Shown here one piece after another: positions 8,868 to 18,351 of a DNA stretch of 64,000 bases. The translations under genes were made by a program, and so were the position numbers. Every line of letters begins with the position of its first letter. Positions within the stretch are counted from its first letter, which is position 1. A model generated the notes under the pieces. It was not told the DNA's origin and ran no database searches. It was given only the letters and a program-made list of their open reading frames with translations. The DNA lies in assembly GCF_000818395.1 (NCBI RefSeq), contig NZ_JWJG01000028.1, forward strand, positions 2,275,185 through 2,339,184, in the 5' to 3' direction. This DNA is from Noviherbaspirillum autotrophicum. GTDB taxonomy: Bacteria > Pseudomonadota > Gammaproteobacteria > Burkholderiales > Burkholderiaceae_D.

Positions 8868-10000
8868 ATCAGCCTCGCGCGGAACTTGAACGCGCCCACG
8901 GCGCGCCAGAAGACCGCAAGAGGCGGAATCAATATCGACGTGATCAGCATTTCGGCGATGTGCGAGGGCGAGTGCGAGGTGCGCTTCAGGCGCTGCGCGC
9001 AAAAGCGCGCGGTCATGAACAGCCATACCAGGCCCGCCGCGACCGCCGTTTCGGCGAGAGCGGCCAGCAGGCTGACCATGCAGACGGCCAGCGCCGCCAC
9101 CGTCAGGTAAAAGTCCCAGCGCGGCTTGGCGCGTATCTTCTGACGGTACAGGCCGGGATGCTTCTTGAACAGCAGCGCGTCGAACTGGATCTTCTTCAGC
9201 TGCGACAGGCTCACGCCCCAGCCGGCCGGGCGGATCGGATGCGTCATCACCGCGTTGGGTGCATGGGCAATGCTGGCGCTGTATTCGAGCAGGCGGAAGT
9301 ACAGGTCGGAGTCTTCGCGCCAGGCGAAGCGGAAGCGTTCGTCGAAGCCACCCACGTCTTCCAGCACGCGCCTGCGCACGAAACAGTTGGCGGTGACGAA
9401 TTCGGCGGTTTCCAGGTTCTTGGCATCGAGCTGGTAGTCGGTCGGCGTGCCGGACACCGGCATGACGATGCGCCCGCGCACCGCGTGCACGTCGTCGTTG
9501 AAGGCCAGTACACCGTTCCTGAGCCAGTCGGCGCGCGCGATGGTGTCGTCGTCGGTGAAGGCGATGATGCCGCCGCGCGCGGCGCGCCAGCCGTGGTTGC
9601 GCGCCGCCGCCGGTCCATGCGGGCCCATCGACGGGATGTAGACGATGTCGGGCCCGGTGCCGGCCGTGTGGGCCGACCAGCCGACCACGATATCGCGCGT
9701 GTCGTCGTCAGGCCCGTCGTCGACGATGATGATCTCGAAGCGGCTTGGCTCGAAGCGCTGCAGGACCAGGCTGGCGATGCAGCGGTTCAGCAGCTGCGGC
9801 CGGCCCCTGGTCGGCACCACGATCGATACGTCGATCTCGGCTACCGCCGAGAGGGTGCCGTCGGGGCGGGGATGCAGGCGCGTCACCGAGGCGCTGTGGA
9901 TGGGCTGGGCAGGCACGGCGCGGCCGTCGCCCAGGCTGTCGCCTTCGGCGCCGGAGTGGCGTCGCCTGCGGTCCCTGTTGAATGCGAGTACTTTCGGCAT
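8864..10000 (-). CDS. GT2-family glycosyltransferase with C-terminal membrane segments
   Basis: The product is 378 residues. After a basic, probably disordered 50-residue N-terminus comes a GT-A domain: SIVVPTRGRPQLL, IIIVDDGPDDD, and the metal-binding FTDDDTI (DXD). GGFDERFRFAWREDSDLYFR matches the acceptor-side ED motif. Two hydrophobic stretches (about 298-330 and 348-365) suggest membrane anchoring. The stop overlaps the radical SAM start (ATGA). It is the first gene of the GT2-radical SAM-GT4 unit. Confidence 0.87.
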   Translation of the reverse strand: MPKVLAFNRDRRRRHSGAEGDSLGDGRAVPAQPIHSASVTRLHPRPDGTLSAVAEIDVSIVVPTRGRPQLLNRCIASLVLQRFEPSRFEIIIVDDGPDDDTRDIVVGWSAHTAGTGPDIVYIPSMGPHGPAAARNHGWRAARGGIIAFTDDDTIARADWLRNGVLAFNDDVHAVRGRIVMPVSGTPTDYQLDAKNLETAEFVTANCFVRRRVLEDVGGFDERFRFAWREDSDLYFRLLEYSASIAHAPNAVMTHPIRPAGWGVSLSQLKKIQFDALLFKKHPGLYRQKIRAKPRWDFYLTVAALAVCMVSLLAALAETAVAAGLVWLFMTARFCAQRLKRTSHSPSHIAEMLITSILIPPLAVFWRAVGAFKFRARLI

Positions 10001-10116
10001 GGCTACGGTCCTGGATGAATTCTTAAATTGGAATAAGAGCGCCTTGTATTGTTCCCGGGCCGGCGCAAGTTCAATGGCAACTTTTGTGCCACATCATTGC
10101 AGTCTTTTCTGCATGG

Positions 10117-11925
10117 CTATCCCACCGACAGCAATTCCTTTTCCCGCTCCTCGCTGTGCTCGCTGCTCTGCTGCAGCTGCCACAGCCGCGCGTACGCGCC
10201 GCCTTTGCGCAGCAGTTCCGCGTGCGGGCCGCGCTCGATGATGCGGCCGCGGTCCATCACCAGGATCTCGCCGGCATCGACCACGGTCGACAGGCGGTGC
10301 GCGATGACCAGCGCGGTGCGGTTCTGCGACAGCTGGTCGAGCTCGTCCTGGATGGCGCGCTCCGATTGCGAATCGAGCGCGGACGTGGCTTCGTCGAAAA
10401 TCAGCAGCGGTGGATTCTTGAGGATGGCGCGCGCCAGCGCGATGCGCTGCTTCTCGCCGCCCGACATCTTGACGCCGCGCTCGCCCACCGGCGTGTCGTA
10501 TTTCTGCGGCAGCGATTCGATCAGCTCGTGGATATGGGCGGCCTTCGCCGCGGCCACGATGTCGTCCATGGTGGCGTCGGAGCGGCCGTAGCCGATGTTG
10601 TAGGCGATGGTGTCGTTGAACAGCAGGGTCTCCTGCGGCACCACGCCGATGGCCGCGCGCAGGCTCCTGGTGGATACGCTGCGGATGTCCTGGCCGTCGA
10701 CCAGCACCCGGCCGCCGCCCACGTCGTAAAAGCGCAGCAGCAGCCGCGCCAGCGTGGACTTGCCCGAGCCGCTGCCGCCCACCACTGCCACGGTGGTGCC
10801 GGGCGCGATGCGGAACGAGACGTTGTGCAGGATGGTGCGGCCCGGCTCGTAGCCGAAGCTGACATTCTCGAACACCACTTCGCCCTTCGCCACGTGCAGG
10901 TCGGGTAGCCCGGGCGGCTCCGGGACTTCCGGCGTTTCGCGCAGCAGCTGGAACAGCTTTTCGGTATTGACCAGCGCATCGCGCGATTCGCGGTACACGA
11001 AGCCGAGCGAATTGAGCGGCAGGCAGAGCTGGATCACATACGCATTAATCAGGATCAGGTCGCCGACCCGCATCTGCTGCGTCAGCACGCCATAGCCGGC
11101 CAGCAGCATCACGGACGCGACACCCAGCGCGATGATCGCGCTCTGCCCGACATGCAGCGTAAACAGGGCGCGCTGGTTTTGCACCACCGCTTCGGCCCAA
11201 TGGTCCATCACGCCCTGGAAGCGGTTCGATTCCAGCCGCTCGTTGGTGAAGTACTTGACCGTGTCGTAATTGATCAGGCTGTCGGTCAGGAGGCTCTTGG
11301 CGTTCGAATCGAGGCGGTTGACGCGGCGCTGGTGAATCGCGCGCTTGGCGGTAAACACCAGGGTGAAGCCGCAGTAGATGAGGAAGGTGACGCCGATGAT
11401 GGCGGTGTACCAGAGGCTGTAGCGGGTGGTCATGATGACGATCACCATGCCGATCTCGAGCAGCGTCGGCACCAGCGTAAACAAGCCCACGCCGAGCAGG
11501 AAGGCGATGCCGTTGGTGCCGCGGTCTATGTCCGGCAATAGGCCGCCGATGCGGCGCTGCGCATGAAAGCGGGCCGACAGCGAATGCAGGTGCGAGAACG
11601 TGTTGTGGGCGTAGGTGGCGACGGTGTGCTGGGTGACGCGCGAAAATGCCAGGTCGCGCAGCTCGTTGAACAGCGTGCTGGCAAAACGCATGATGGCATA
11701 GCCGGTCAGCAGCACGACCGGCAGCGAAGTGATGCGTTCCGGGCGCGACAGTTCGTCGACGATGCTCTTGAGCATCAGCGGCACCGATACGACCGCCACC
11801 TTGGCCAGGATCAGGCAAACCAGCGCCACGACGATGCGTCCGCGAAAGCCGGACACGACCTGCCACAGGTCGTGCATGACATTCTGGCGGGAAGGTTGGC
11901 TGCTGGGAGGAGTCGACATATCCAT
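10117..11925 (-). CDS. Atm1/HMT1-type ABC exporter (fused permease and ATPase)
   Basis: The product is 602 residues. A six-helix transmembrane domain (about 25-310) is followed by a nucleotide-binding domain with Walker A GGSGSGKST (about 380), signature MSGGEKQRIALARAI and Walker B LLIFDEATSALD. ELRDLAFSRVTQHT and HLHSLSARFHAQRRIGG are characteristic of the Atm1/ABCB7 subfamily. Bacterial members export glutathione-linked or metal/sulfur compounds. It has no visible operon partner and is divergent from the START-Hsp20 gene. Despite lying near glycan genes it is unlikely to be a lipid A or O-antigen flippase. Confidence 0.9.
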   Translation of the reverse strand: MDMSTPPSSQPSRQNVMHDLWQVVSGFRGRIVVALVCLILAKVAVVSVPLMLKSIVDELSRPERITSLPVVLLTGYAIMRFASTLFNELRDLAFSRVTQHTVATYAHNTFSHLHSLSARFHAQRRIGGLLPDIDRGTNGIAFLLGVGLFTLVPTLLEIGMVIVIMTTRYSLWYTAIIGVTFLIYCGFTLVFTAKRAIHQRRVNRLDSNAKSLLTDSLINYDTVKYFTNERLESNRFQGVMDHWAEAVVQNQRALFTLHVGQSAIIALGVASVMLLAGYGVLTQQMRVGDLILINAYVIQLCLPLNSLGFVYRESRDALVNTEKLFQLLRETPEVPEPPGLPDLHVAKGEVVFENVSFGYEPGRTILHNVSFRIAPGTTVAVVGGSGSGKSTLARLLLRFYDVGGGRVLVDGQDIRSVSTRSLRAAIGVVPQETLLFNDTIAYNIGYGRSDATMDDIVAAAKAAHIHELIESLPQKYDTPVGERGVKMSGGEKQRIALARAILKNPPLLIFDEATSALDSQSERAIQDELDQLSQNRTALVIAHRLSTVVDAGEILVMDRGRIIERGPHAELLRKGGAYARLWQLQQSSEHSEEREKELLSVG

Positions 11926-12377
11926 TCACTTATCCGGTCACAAGAAATGGCAGGCGCGGTGCAAGTTTGCCGCGTTGCTGCCTGTAATACTTACAAGGCG
12001 CTGTTACAAATGCACTCTTTCCGTCCTGCGCCGCTGCCGGCAGGGACCGGATTTGAACAGCCATCGGGCTCCGCCGGTGATGGGGAGATGCATGGCGGCG
12101 GCACGCACCCAGTGGAATGGAACTTGCGAAGAGGCCGCTGCCCAACGCGTTCACCCATCCCGGACAGCCGAGCGCTTTGCAAGTTTGATTAGCACTATTT
12201 ATTCCAAGGCGATTTACACATACCCAATGACCTACGCCGCACTTCCCGACAGACGCTTCCCTGCCGCCGCCATTGCGGGCGCACGCCGCGGCGCCTCGTC
12301 GGATTGGCGGCGACATGACCCCACATGGCAGGCACCGTTGCTCGCATGCCAGCGCGGCATGGACAGAAAGGAGATTC
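11926..12377. other. Divergent promoter region
   Basis: No gene was supported in these 452 bases between the ABC exporter and the START-Hsp20 gene. The reading frames here have no ribosome-binding site and no family likeness. A heat-shock promoter would be expected for the Hsp20 fusion, but I could not match a sigma-32 consensus with confidence. Confidence 0.45.
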
Positions 12378-13397
12378 ATGATGGCAAGAATCGAACAATC
12401 GATGGAAGTCAATGCGCCTGCGCGCACCGTCTACGACCAGCTGACGCGCTTTGAACACTATCCGCGCTTCATGGACGGCGTGGTAGAGGTGCGCCAGCTC
12501 GACGATACCCATTTGCGCTGGCATAGCAGGGCCGGCAATCTGGACAGGGAATGGGATGCCGAGATTACGGAACAAGTTCCGGAGCATGGTATTGCCTGGC
12601 GTCACAACAACATTCCGCACTATGCGGGGCGCATCGATCTGCAGGCAATTTCGCCGGAGCGCACCCGGATTGCTGTGAGCGTTGACTGCGAGCACGGGGA
12701 GCAGTTGCTTGCGCAGCATGGCGACGCCGAACGGGCGGTTGCCGAGCTTGCCGAACAGGGCCTGGCGCGCTTCAAGAAGTTCATCGAAGGCCGGCAGCGG
12801 GAAAGCGGCGCCGCGCAGCGCCAGCCGGGGCAGCAGCAAATGCGGCAAGAGCCACAAGACGCGCAGAAAGAAGCACACAAAGAAACCCACGAGCAGCCGC
12901 GCGGCGGCGCCGAGGCACGCTCCTGGATGCCCAACCTGATGCAGATGTGGGGCGAGCCGCTGTCGCTGATGCGCAAGATGTCGGAAGAAATGGACCAGCT
13001 GGTGGGCAAGCTCATGGTCCGCCCGGCCCAGCTGCTTGGCGCGGCGCAGCCATCGGGGGCGCCTCCCGGCGCATGGTCGCCGGCGGTCGAGGTGGCGCGC
13101 AGCGCGGACAAGGTGGTGATCTGTGCCGAATTGCCGGGCGTGCGGCGCGATGACGTGCGGGTTGAAATCAAGAAAGACAGCGTCACCATCGAGGGCGAGC
13201 GCCCTCCGGGGCAGCAGGCACGGGAACTGCAACGCACGGAACGCAGCTATGGCCATTTTTACCGCGTCATCGCCTTGCCGGAAGGCGCCGAGCCGGACAG
13301 CGCATCCGCCGCCTTGTGCGACGGCGTGCTGGAAATTACGGTGCCGGTGCCGGAACAGGGAAGGCCGCCGCGCCGCATCGACATCCGGCCGCAGTGA
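12378..13397 (+). CDS. START/SRPBCC domain fused to an Hsp20 (alpha-crystallin) domain
   Basis: The product is 339 residues. Residues 1-145 form a polyketide cyclase/START-like SRPBCC domain (IEQSMEVNAPARTVYDQLTR, FMDGVVEV, GRIDLQAI). A Gln/Glu/His-rich linker (about 146-190) and an amphipathic stretch follow. From about 228 comes a full small heat-shock domain: VEVARSADKVVICAELPGVR, then VTIEGERP, RSYGHFYRVIALPEGA and GVLEITVPVP. Hsp20 proteins are ATP-independent holdases; SRPBCC domains bind hydrophobic ligands. AAGGAG precedes tandem ATGs at 12378 and 12381, so either may start. The two domains are in one frame with no internal stop, so this is a genuine fusion in this sequence. Confidence 0.88.
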   Translation: MMARIEQSMEVNAPARTVYDQLTRFEHYPRFMDGVVEVRQLDDTHLRWHSRAGNLDREWDAEITEQVPEHGIAWRHNNIPHYAGRIDLQAISPERTRIAVSVDCEHGEQLLAQHGDAERAVAELAEQGLARFKKFIEGRQRESGAAQRQPGQQQMRQEPQDAQKEAHKETHEQPRGGAEARSWMPNLMQMWGEPLSLMRKMSEEMDQLVGKLMVRPAQLLGAAQPSGAPPGAWSPAVEVARSADKVVICAELPGVRRDDVRVEIKKDSVTIEGERPPGQQARELQRTERSYGHFYRVIALPEGAEPDSASAALCDGVLEITVPVPEQGRPPRRIDIRPQ

Positions 13398-13504
13398 CGC
13401 GGCCCGGCCAAGGCGGCGGCATGTTCCTGCCGACGGCCGGGCATGACCGCCTGTAACCGCATGCAAGGCATTATCCACGGCAGGTTTGCGCAGGAGGCGC
13501 CCAA

Positions 13505-14806
13505 ATCGATACCGTCACGCTCTGGTACCTGATCATCGGCGCGTTGCTGATCCTGATGGGGCTGGCCGGCTCGGTGCTGCAGCCGTTGCCGCTCAGCCCG
13601 GCGATGTTTTACCTGGCCATCGGTTTTGCGCTCGGCCCGTCCGGCGCCGGGTTGGTGCGGCTCGATCCTTATGGCCATGCCGGCGTGCTGACATTGGTGA
13701 CCGAAGTCGCGCTCTTGATCTCGTTGTTTGCGGTCGGACTGCGCCTGCGCGTCGAACTGACCAACCGTATTTGGTGGCTGCCGCTGCGCCTGGGCGTGCT
13801 CGGCATGGTGCTGACCATTTTCTTGCTCAGCCTGGCCGGCGTCTACCTGCTGCACATGCCGCCCGGATTGGCGCTGCTGCTGGCCGCGATCCTGGCGCCG
13901 ACCGATCCGGTGCTGGCCTCGGATGTGCAGATCAAGGATGTGGGCGACCACGACCGCACGCGCTTCAGCCTGTCCGGCGAGGGCGGCTTGAATGACGGCA
14001 CGACCTACCCGTTCGCGATGCTCGGCTTGTGCCTGCTCGGCGTGCCGCAGGCGGCGGCATACGGCAGGCCGGAAGCGCTCTTGCTGGCGCTGTGGGGGAT
14101 TTTCGCCGGCGCCCTCAGCGGCTGGCTCCTGGGGCGGCTGGTGGTGTCGCTGGCGCTGTACCTGCGCGAGCATTTCCGGCAGGCGCTTGGCATGGAAGAG
14201 TTCCTCACGCTCGGCTTGATCGCCCTGTGCTACGGGGTGGCCGATCTGATCCACGGCATCGGCTTTCTGTCGGTATTCGCGGCTGGCGTGGCGATGCGCC
14301 ACATCGAGCACCATGCCACCGGGAGAGCGCGCCCGGCGCAGGTGATCGGCGCGGTGCCGGTCGGCGAAGAACATAAGATCGCCACCGACCCGTCCAAGGC
14401 GCCGGCGTATATGGCAGAAACCGTGCTCGGGTTCAACCAGCAGCTGGAGCATATCGTTGAATTCGTGATGGTCCTGCTGTTGGGAATCATGTTGTCGGGC
14501 AGTGGTTTTTCCTGGGAAGGCGCGCTGGTCGCGCTCTTGCTGCTGCTGGTGATCCGGCCGCTGTCGTCCCTGCTGGCACTGGCAGGCGCCCCCGATGTGA
14601 CGCGCCTGCAATGCGGCTTGATGGCTTGGTTCGGCATTCGCGGCATCGGCTCGCTGTATTACCTGATGTTCGCGCTGCAATACGCATTGCCGCCGCAAAT
14701 GACGCAGCGCTTGGTGCCGATGGTGCTGACGGTGGTCGCGATTTCCGTGCTGGTGCACGGCATTTCGGCCACACCCATCATGAACCTCTACTACAAGCGA
14801 CGTTAG
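13505..14806 (+). CDS. CPA1/NhaP-type Na+(K+)/H+ antiporter with apparent ATC start
   Basis: The product is about 433 residues with 11-13 hydrophobic helices. CPA1 signatures are visible: LAAILAPTDPVLASDVQ and LSGEGGLNDGTTYPFA. It would exchange Na+ or K+ for protons across the inner membrane. No ATG, GTG or TTG sits at the expected N-terminus. A perfect AGGAGG (13492-13497) lies 7 bases upstream of an ATC codon at 13505, and the protein from there (IDTVTLWYLIIGALL) aligns with my memory of family N-termini. The first conventional start is TTG at 13544, which would cut into the first helix. Either ATC is used, or the base differs from the true sequence. Confidence 0.85.
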   Translation: MDTVTLWYLIIGALLILMGLAGSVLQPLPLSPAMFYLAIGFALGPSGAGLVRLDPYGHAGVLTLVTEVALLISLFAVGLRLRVELTNRIWWLPLRLGVLGMVLTIFLLSLAGVYLLHMPPGLALLLAAILAPTDPVLASDVQIKDVGDHDRTRFSLSGEGGLNDGTTYPFAMLGLCLLGVPQAAAYGRPEALLLALWGIFAGALSGWLLGRLVVSLALYLREHFRQALGMEEFLTLGLIALCYGVADLIHGIGFLSVFAAGVAMRHIEHHATGRARPAQVIGAVPVGEEHKIATDPSKAPAYMAETVLGFNQQLEHIVEFVMVLLLGIMLSGSGFSWEGALVALLLLLVIRPLSSLLALAGAPDVTRLQCGLMAWFGIRGIGSLYYLMFALQYALPPQMTQRLVPMVLTVVAISVLVHGISATPIMNLYYKRR

Positions 14807-14811
14807 AGACG

Positions 14812-15117
14812 ATGCTCACTGAATTGATCGGCTGGCTCAGCGCCGGTGTGTTGGTATTGACGATTTCTCGGCAGGTCTATTCGCAATGGCGCAGCCGCAG
14901 TGCGCAGGGCGTGTCCAAGTGGCTATTCATTGGGCAGCTGATGGCATCGCTCGGTTTCACCGTGTACAGCTATCTGGTCGAGAACTGGGTATTCGTGTTC
15001 GCCAACTTCTTCATTTTCCTGACCGCCGTGGCGGGGGAGTGCATTTATCTGCGCAACAGGCGCCTCGATGCCAGCAGGAACAACGCGGGCCAGCAGGCAC
15101 GCCCGGCGAGGCGCTGA
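14812..15117 (+). CDS. SemiSWEET/PQ-loop-like three-helix membrane protein
   Basis: The product is 101 residues with three hydrophobic helices (about 3-20, 38-56, 62-80) and a basic tail. The segment after helix 1 (SRQVYSQWRSRSAQGVS) matches the PQ-loop pattern of SemiSWEET proteins (helix, basic residues, Ser-Ala-x-Gly-Val-Ser), although the usual Pro-Gln pair is replaced by Arg-Gln. SemiSWEETs dimerise to form small sugar transporters. The ATG lies 6 bases after the antiporter stop, so the two genes are probably cotranscribed. Confidence 0.72.
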   Translation: MLTELIGWLSAGVLVLTISRQVYSQWRSRSAQGVSKWLFIGQLMASLGFTVYSYLVENWVFVFANFFIFLTAVAGECIYLRNRRLDASRNNAGQQARPARR

Positions 15118-15308
15118 CCGGCGAGGCGCTTTTTCAAATTTACACGCCGCTGTATTTGTTACCGCGTAAAAAAGGGCACGCGCGCAAGAAAGACCGCCGT
15201 GGCGCAAGCGGGTACGTCACTTGCTTGGGTTCCCGCCATCTGCGGGCCAAGGACTGGCCTGCGGCCGCCATCGCGTCATCCATCGTGCGGTCATCCCCGG
15301 AGGATTCT

Positions 15309-17042
15309 GTGTACACGCTCGGAATCAACGCTGCCTACCACGATTGTTCCGCCTGCCTGGTGCGCGACGGCGAAGTCATTGCCGCCGCCGAAGAGGAGCG
15401 CTTCACCCGCATCAAGCACGGCAAGCGGCCGGTGCCGTTCTCCACTTGGCAGCTGCCATACCATGCGATCGACTATTGCCTGCGCGAAGCCGGCATTGCG
15501 CTGGCCGATGTCGACCATGTCGCCTATTCCTACGACCCGTCGCTGTTGCTCGGCAAGTACAACGCGCAAGCCACCATCACGCTGCCGCTGGAGCCGTCGG
15601 CGCACGCGAGCACGGAGCACGAAGACGAATGGCTGTCGCCGTGGGACCCGCTGTTTCTGTCCTCCATCGTCAATGCGCCGCGCCAGCTCGCGTCGGGCGC
15701 GCCGCATCACTTGAAAAAGCGCTTTCGCGGGGTGCGCCACGACGGCCCGTACCAGTGGCATTTCGTCGAGCATCACCTGGCGCACGAAGCCAGCGCCTTT
15801 CTCGCCGCGCCATTCGACGATTGCGCCGTGCTGACCATGGATGGGCGCGGCGAGCGCGCCACGACCAGCTACGGCCTATACCGGGACCGGCGCTACCGGC
15901 GCCTCCGGCAGATCGACCTGCCGCATTCGCTCGGCCTGCTGTACGAATCGGTGACCGACTATCTTGGTTTTCTGCATTCGTCTGACGAATACAAGGTGAT
16001 GGCGCTGGCGTCCTACGGCAAGCCCATCTATGCCGACCGCTTCCATGAAATCCTGCAATACCGTGGCGAGGGCGCCTATGAAGTCCAGCCGGCCGACTGG
16101 GCCGCGCTGTTCGGCCCGGCGCGCGAGCGCGGTGCGCCATTCGCGCAGCTGCACATGGATATCGCCTCCTCGCTGCAGGTAGCGCTGGAAGAGACGGTGC
16201 TGAAGATGGCGCACTGGTTGCACGAGGAAACCGGCGCGGCCAACCTGGCGCTGGCCGGCGGCGTTGCGCTCAACTGCGTGATGAATGCGCGCCTGCGCGA
16301 CCGCGAGCCCTTTTCCCGGGTCTGGGTGCAGCCGGCGGCGGGCGACGCCGGCACGGCGCTGGGCGCGGCGCTGTGGATCGACAGCCGGCAGCGCGCCGGG
16401 TCGGCACGCCGCTGGCAGATGGCACACGCCTTCCTGGGGCCGGCCTATGGTGATGACGAGATCGAGCAGGTGCTGCAGCAATCCAAATGGCGCTACCGGC
16501 GCGCCGCCGACCTGTCGTCCGAGGTGGCGCAGCTGTTAATGGAAAACAAGGTGATCGGCTGGTTCCAGGGGCGTATGGAGTTCGGTCCGCGCGCGCTCGG
16601 CGCCCGTTCGATCCTGGCCTCGCCGCTCGATGCCTCGATGCAGCAGCGCCTGAACCAGATCAAGGACCGCGAGGATTTCCGGCCGGTCGCGCCGGTGGTG
16701 CTGGAAGAAGCGGCGGCCGACTGGTTTGTCGGCGGCGGCGTGTCGCCATTCATGGTGTTCGTCTACGACGTGCGGCCCGACCAGGCCGAGCGGATCCCGG
16801 CGGTGCGCCATGTCGACGGCACGGCGCGCATCCAGACCATCAACCGCGAGCAGAACGCGCCTTACTACGACCTGCTGCGCGCATTCGCGCAGCGTTCCGG
16901 GGTGCCGGTGCTGATTAATACCTCGTTCAACACGCGCGGCGAGCCGGTGGTGTGCACGCCGCGCGACGCGCTCGAATCGTTTTGCACGACCCCGCTCGAT
17001 GCGCTGGCGATCGGGGATTTTATTGTGGAGAAGAACGGGTAA
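15309..17042 (+). CDS. NodU/CmcH-family O-carbamoyltransferase
   Basis: The product is 577 residues from GTG at 15309, preceded by GGAGG with a 5-base spacer; the open frame continues upstream without a better start. The N-terminal Kae1-like domain begins [17 protein letters not shown] and carries the metal-binding [10 protein letters not shown] motif (about 154-163) and TMDGRGE. The C-terminal YrdC-like domain contains [15 protein letters not shown] (about 420) and [11 protein letters not shown]. This family transfers a carbamoyl group from carbamoyl phosphate to sugar hydroxyls or nodulation factors and antibiotics. With the epimerase gene next door, a carbamoylated surface sugar is a reasonable inference. 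Confidence 0.93.
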   Translation: MYTLGINAAYHDCSACLVRDGEVIAAAEEERFTRIKHGKRPVPFSTWQLPYHAIDYCLREAGIALADVDHVAYSYDPSLLLGKYNAQATITLPLEPSAHASTEHEDEWLSPWDPLFLSSIVNAPRQLASGAPHHLKKRFRGVRHDGPYQWHFVEHHLAHEASAFLAAPFDDCAVLTMDGRGERATTSYGLYRDRRYRRLRQIDLPHSLGLLYESVTDYLGFLHSSDEYKVMALASYGKPIYADRFHEILQYRGEGAYEVQPADWAALFGPARERGAPFAQLHMDIASSLQVALEETVLKMAHWLHEETGAANLALAGGVALNCVMNARLRDREPFSRVWVQPAAGDAGTALGAALWIDSRQRAGSARRWQMAHAFLGPAYGDDEIEQVLQQSKWRYRRAADLSSEVAQLLMENKVIGWFQGRMEFGPRALGARSILASPLDASMQQRLNQIKDREDFRPVAPVVLEEAAADWFVGGGVSPFMVFVYDVRPDQAERIPAVRHVDGTARIQTINREQNAPYYDLLRAFAQRSGVPVLINTSFNTRGEPVVCTPRDALESFCTTPLDALAIGDFIVEKNG

Positions 17043-17080
17043 CACGGCAGCGGACATCAGAGAGCACACAGGGCCCATCC

Positions 17081-18109
17081 ATGAAAGAAACCGACAGCAA
17101 ACGCATCCTGGTTACCGGCGGCGCCGGCTTTCTCGGCTCGCACCTGTGCGACTTCCTGCTGGCGCGGGGCCATGACGTCTTGTGCGTCGATAATTTCCAT
17201 ACCGGCAGCAAGCGCAACATCGCGCACCTGCTGGCCCACCCGCGTTTCGAGCTGCTGCGCCACGACGTGACCTTCCCGCTGTATGTCGAAGTCGACGAAA
17301 TCTACAACCTGGCCTGTCCCGCCTCGCCCGTGCATTACCAGAACGACCCGGTGCAGACCACCAAGACCAGCGTGCACGGCGCGCTCAACATGCTGGGCCT
17401 GGCCAAGCGGCTCAAGGCGAAAATCCTGCAGGCATCCACCAGCGAAGTGTATGGCGATCCGCAGGTGCATCCGCAGGACGAATGCTACTGGGGCCATGTC
17501 AATCCGATCGGGGTGCGCTCCTGCTACGACGAGGGCAAGCGCTGCGCCGAAACCCTGTTCATGGATTACCGCCGCCAGCACAAGCTGCCGGTAAAAATTG
17601 CACGCATCTTCAATACCTACGGCCCGCGCATGCATCCCAACGATGGACGAGTGGTGTCGAACTTCATCATGCAGGCGCTGGCGGGCCAGCCGCTCACCGT
17701 CTATGGCGACGGTGCGCAAACCCGCTCGTTCTGCTACGTCGGCGACCTGATCGACGGTCTGTACCGCCTCATGCAGAGCCCGGATGGCTTTTGCGGGCCG
17801 GTCAATCTGGGCAACCCGGTCGAGCACACGATGGCGGAACTGGCCGAACGGGTGATCGCCATGTGTGGGTCCCGCTCGCACATCGTCTTCCAGCCGCTGC
17901 CCAGCGACGACCCGGCACGGCGCCGTCCCGACATCGCGCTGGCGCGCAGCGTGCTCGGGTGGGAACCGGCTGTCGCTCTGGCCGACGGGCTGGAGCGCAC
18001 CATCGCCTATTTCCGCAGTTTGCAAGGCGGCATGCCGGAAGAGGAACTGGCGCTGTCGCCCTACCGCCCGCAAGGCAACTCCGTGCAGGAACACCGATTG
18101 CATAGTTGA
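17081..18109 (+). CDS. UDP-glucuronate decarboxylase-like NAD-dependent epimerase
   Basis: The product is 342 residues, an extended [16 protein letters not shown] (12-24) binds [16 protein letters not shown] is typical of UXS enzymes, and YDEGKR (about 149) supplies the Tyr and Lys. The motif [11 protein letters not shown] and [12 protein letters not shown] complete the family pattern. UXS converts UDP-glucuronate to UDP-xylose by oxidation, decarboxylation and reduction; related dTDP-glucose dehydratases are the main alternative. It begins 38 bases after the carbamoyltransferase stop and is probably in the same operon. Confidence 0.9.
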   Translation: MKETDSKRILVTGGAGFLGSHLCDFLLARGHDVLCVDNFHTGSKRNIAHLLAHPRFELLRHDVTFPLYVEVDEIYNLACPASPVHYQNDPVQTTKTSVHGALNMLGLAKRLKAKILQASTSEVYGDPQVHPQDECYWGHVNPIGVRSCYDEGKRCAETLFMDYRRQHKLPVKIARIFNTYGPRMHPNDGRVVSNFIMQALAGQPLTVYGDGAQTRSFCYVGDLIDGLYRLMQSPDGFCGPVNLGNPVEHTMAELAERVIAMCGSRSHIVFQPLPSDDPARRRPDIALARSVLGWEPAVALADGLERTIAYFRSLQGGMPEEELALSPYRPQGNSVQEHRLHS

Positions 18110-18139
18110 GCGCACTCATCAACCATTCCAGGTGCCACC

Positions 18140-18328
18140 ATGAACCGACCCAGATTGCCATTTGCCGCCGTACTGATCCTGCTCCTTGCCGCCTGCGGGC
18201 GCGAGGGCAACACGCCGAAGGGACCGCCGCGGCCGGCCACTTCGATGCATTACGGCGGCGGCCATGCCATAACGGCGCAGCTTGACCTGGCGGCCCGGCC
18301 GGTGCCGCCCCCGCCCGGGCCGATGTAA
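18140..18328 (+). CDS. Small lipoprotein of unknown function
   Basis: The product is 62 residues with a signal sequence and lipobox LLAAC (Cys about 20), giving a mature peptide of about 43 residues rich in Pro and Gly. AGGTG precedes the ATG. No family was recognised. The gene sits between the epimerase and the FAD-Rieske gene and could be cotranscribed with either. Confidence 0.65.
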   Translation: MNRPRLPFAAVLILLLAACGREGNTPKGPPRPATSMHYGGGHAITAQLDLAARPVPPPPGPM

Positions 18329-18351
18329 CCCTATCGTTGCAGGAGGATCGC

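Noticed and set aside
6837..9110. 757-codon plus-strand open frame
   Set aside because: It is antisense to three well-supported genes (GT4, radical SAM, GT2), has a His/Ala/Arg-rich random composition and no family likeness. Long shadow frames are expected in G+C-rich DNA.
12100..12330. Sigma-32-like promoter for the Hsp20 fusion
   Set aside because: Partial matches (CTTGCGA near 12124, CCCCACAT near 12319) do not form a pair with acceptable spacing and sequence.
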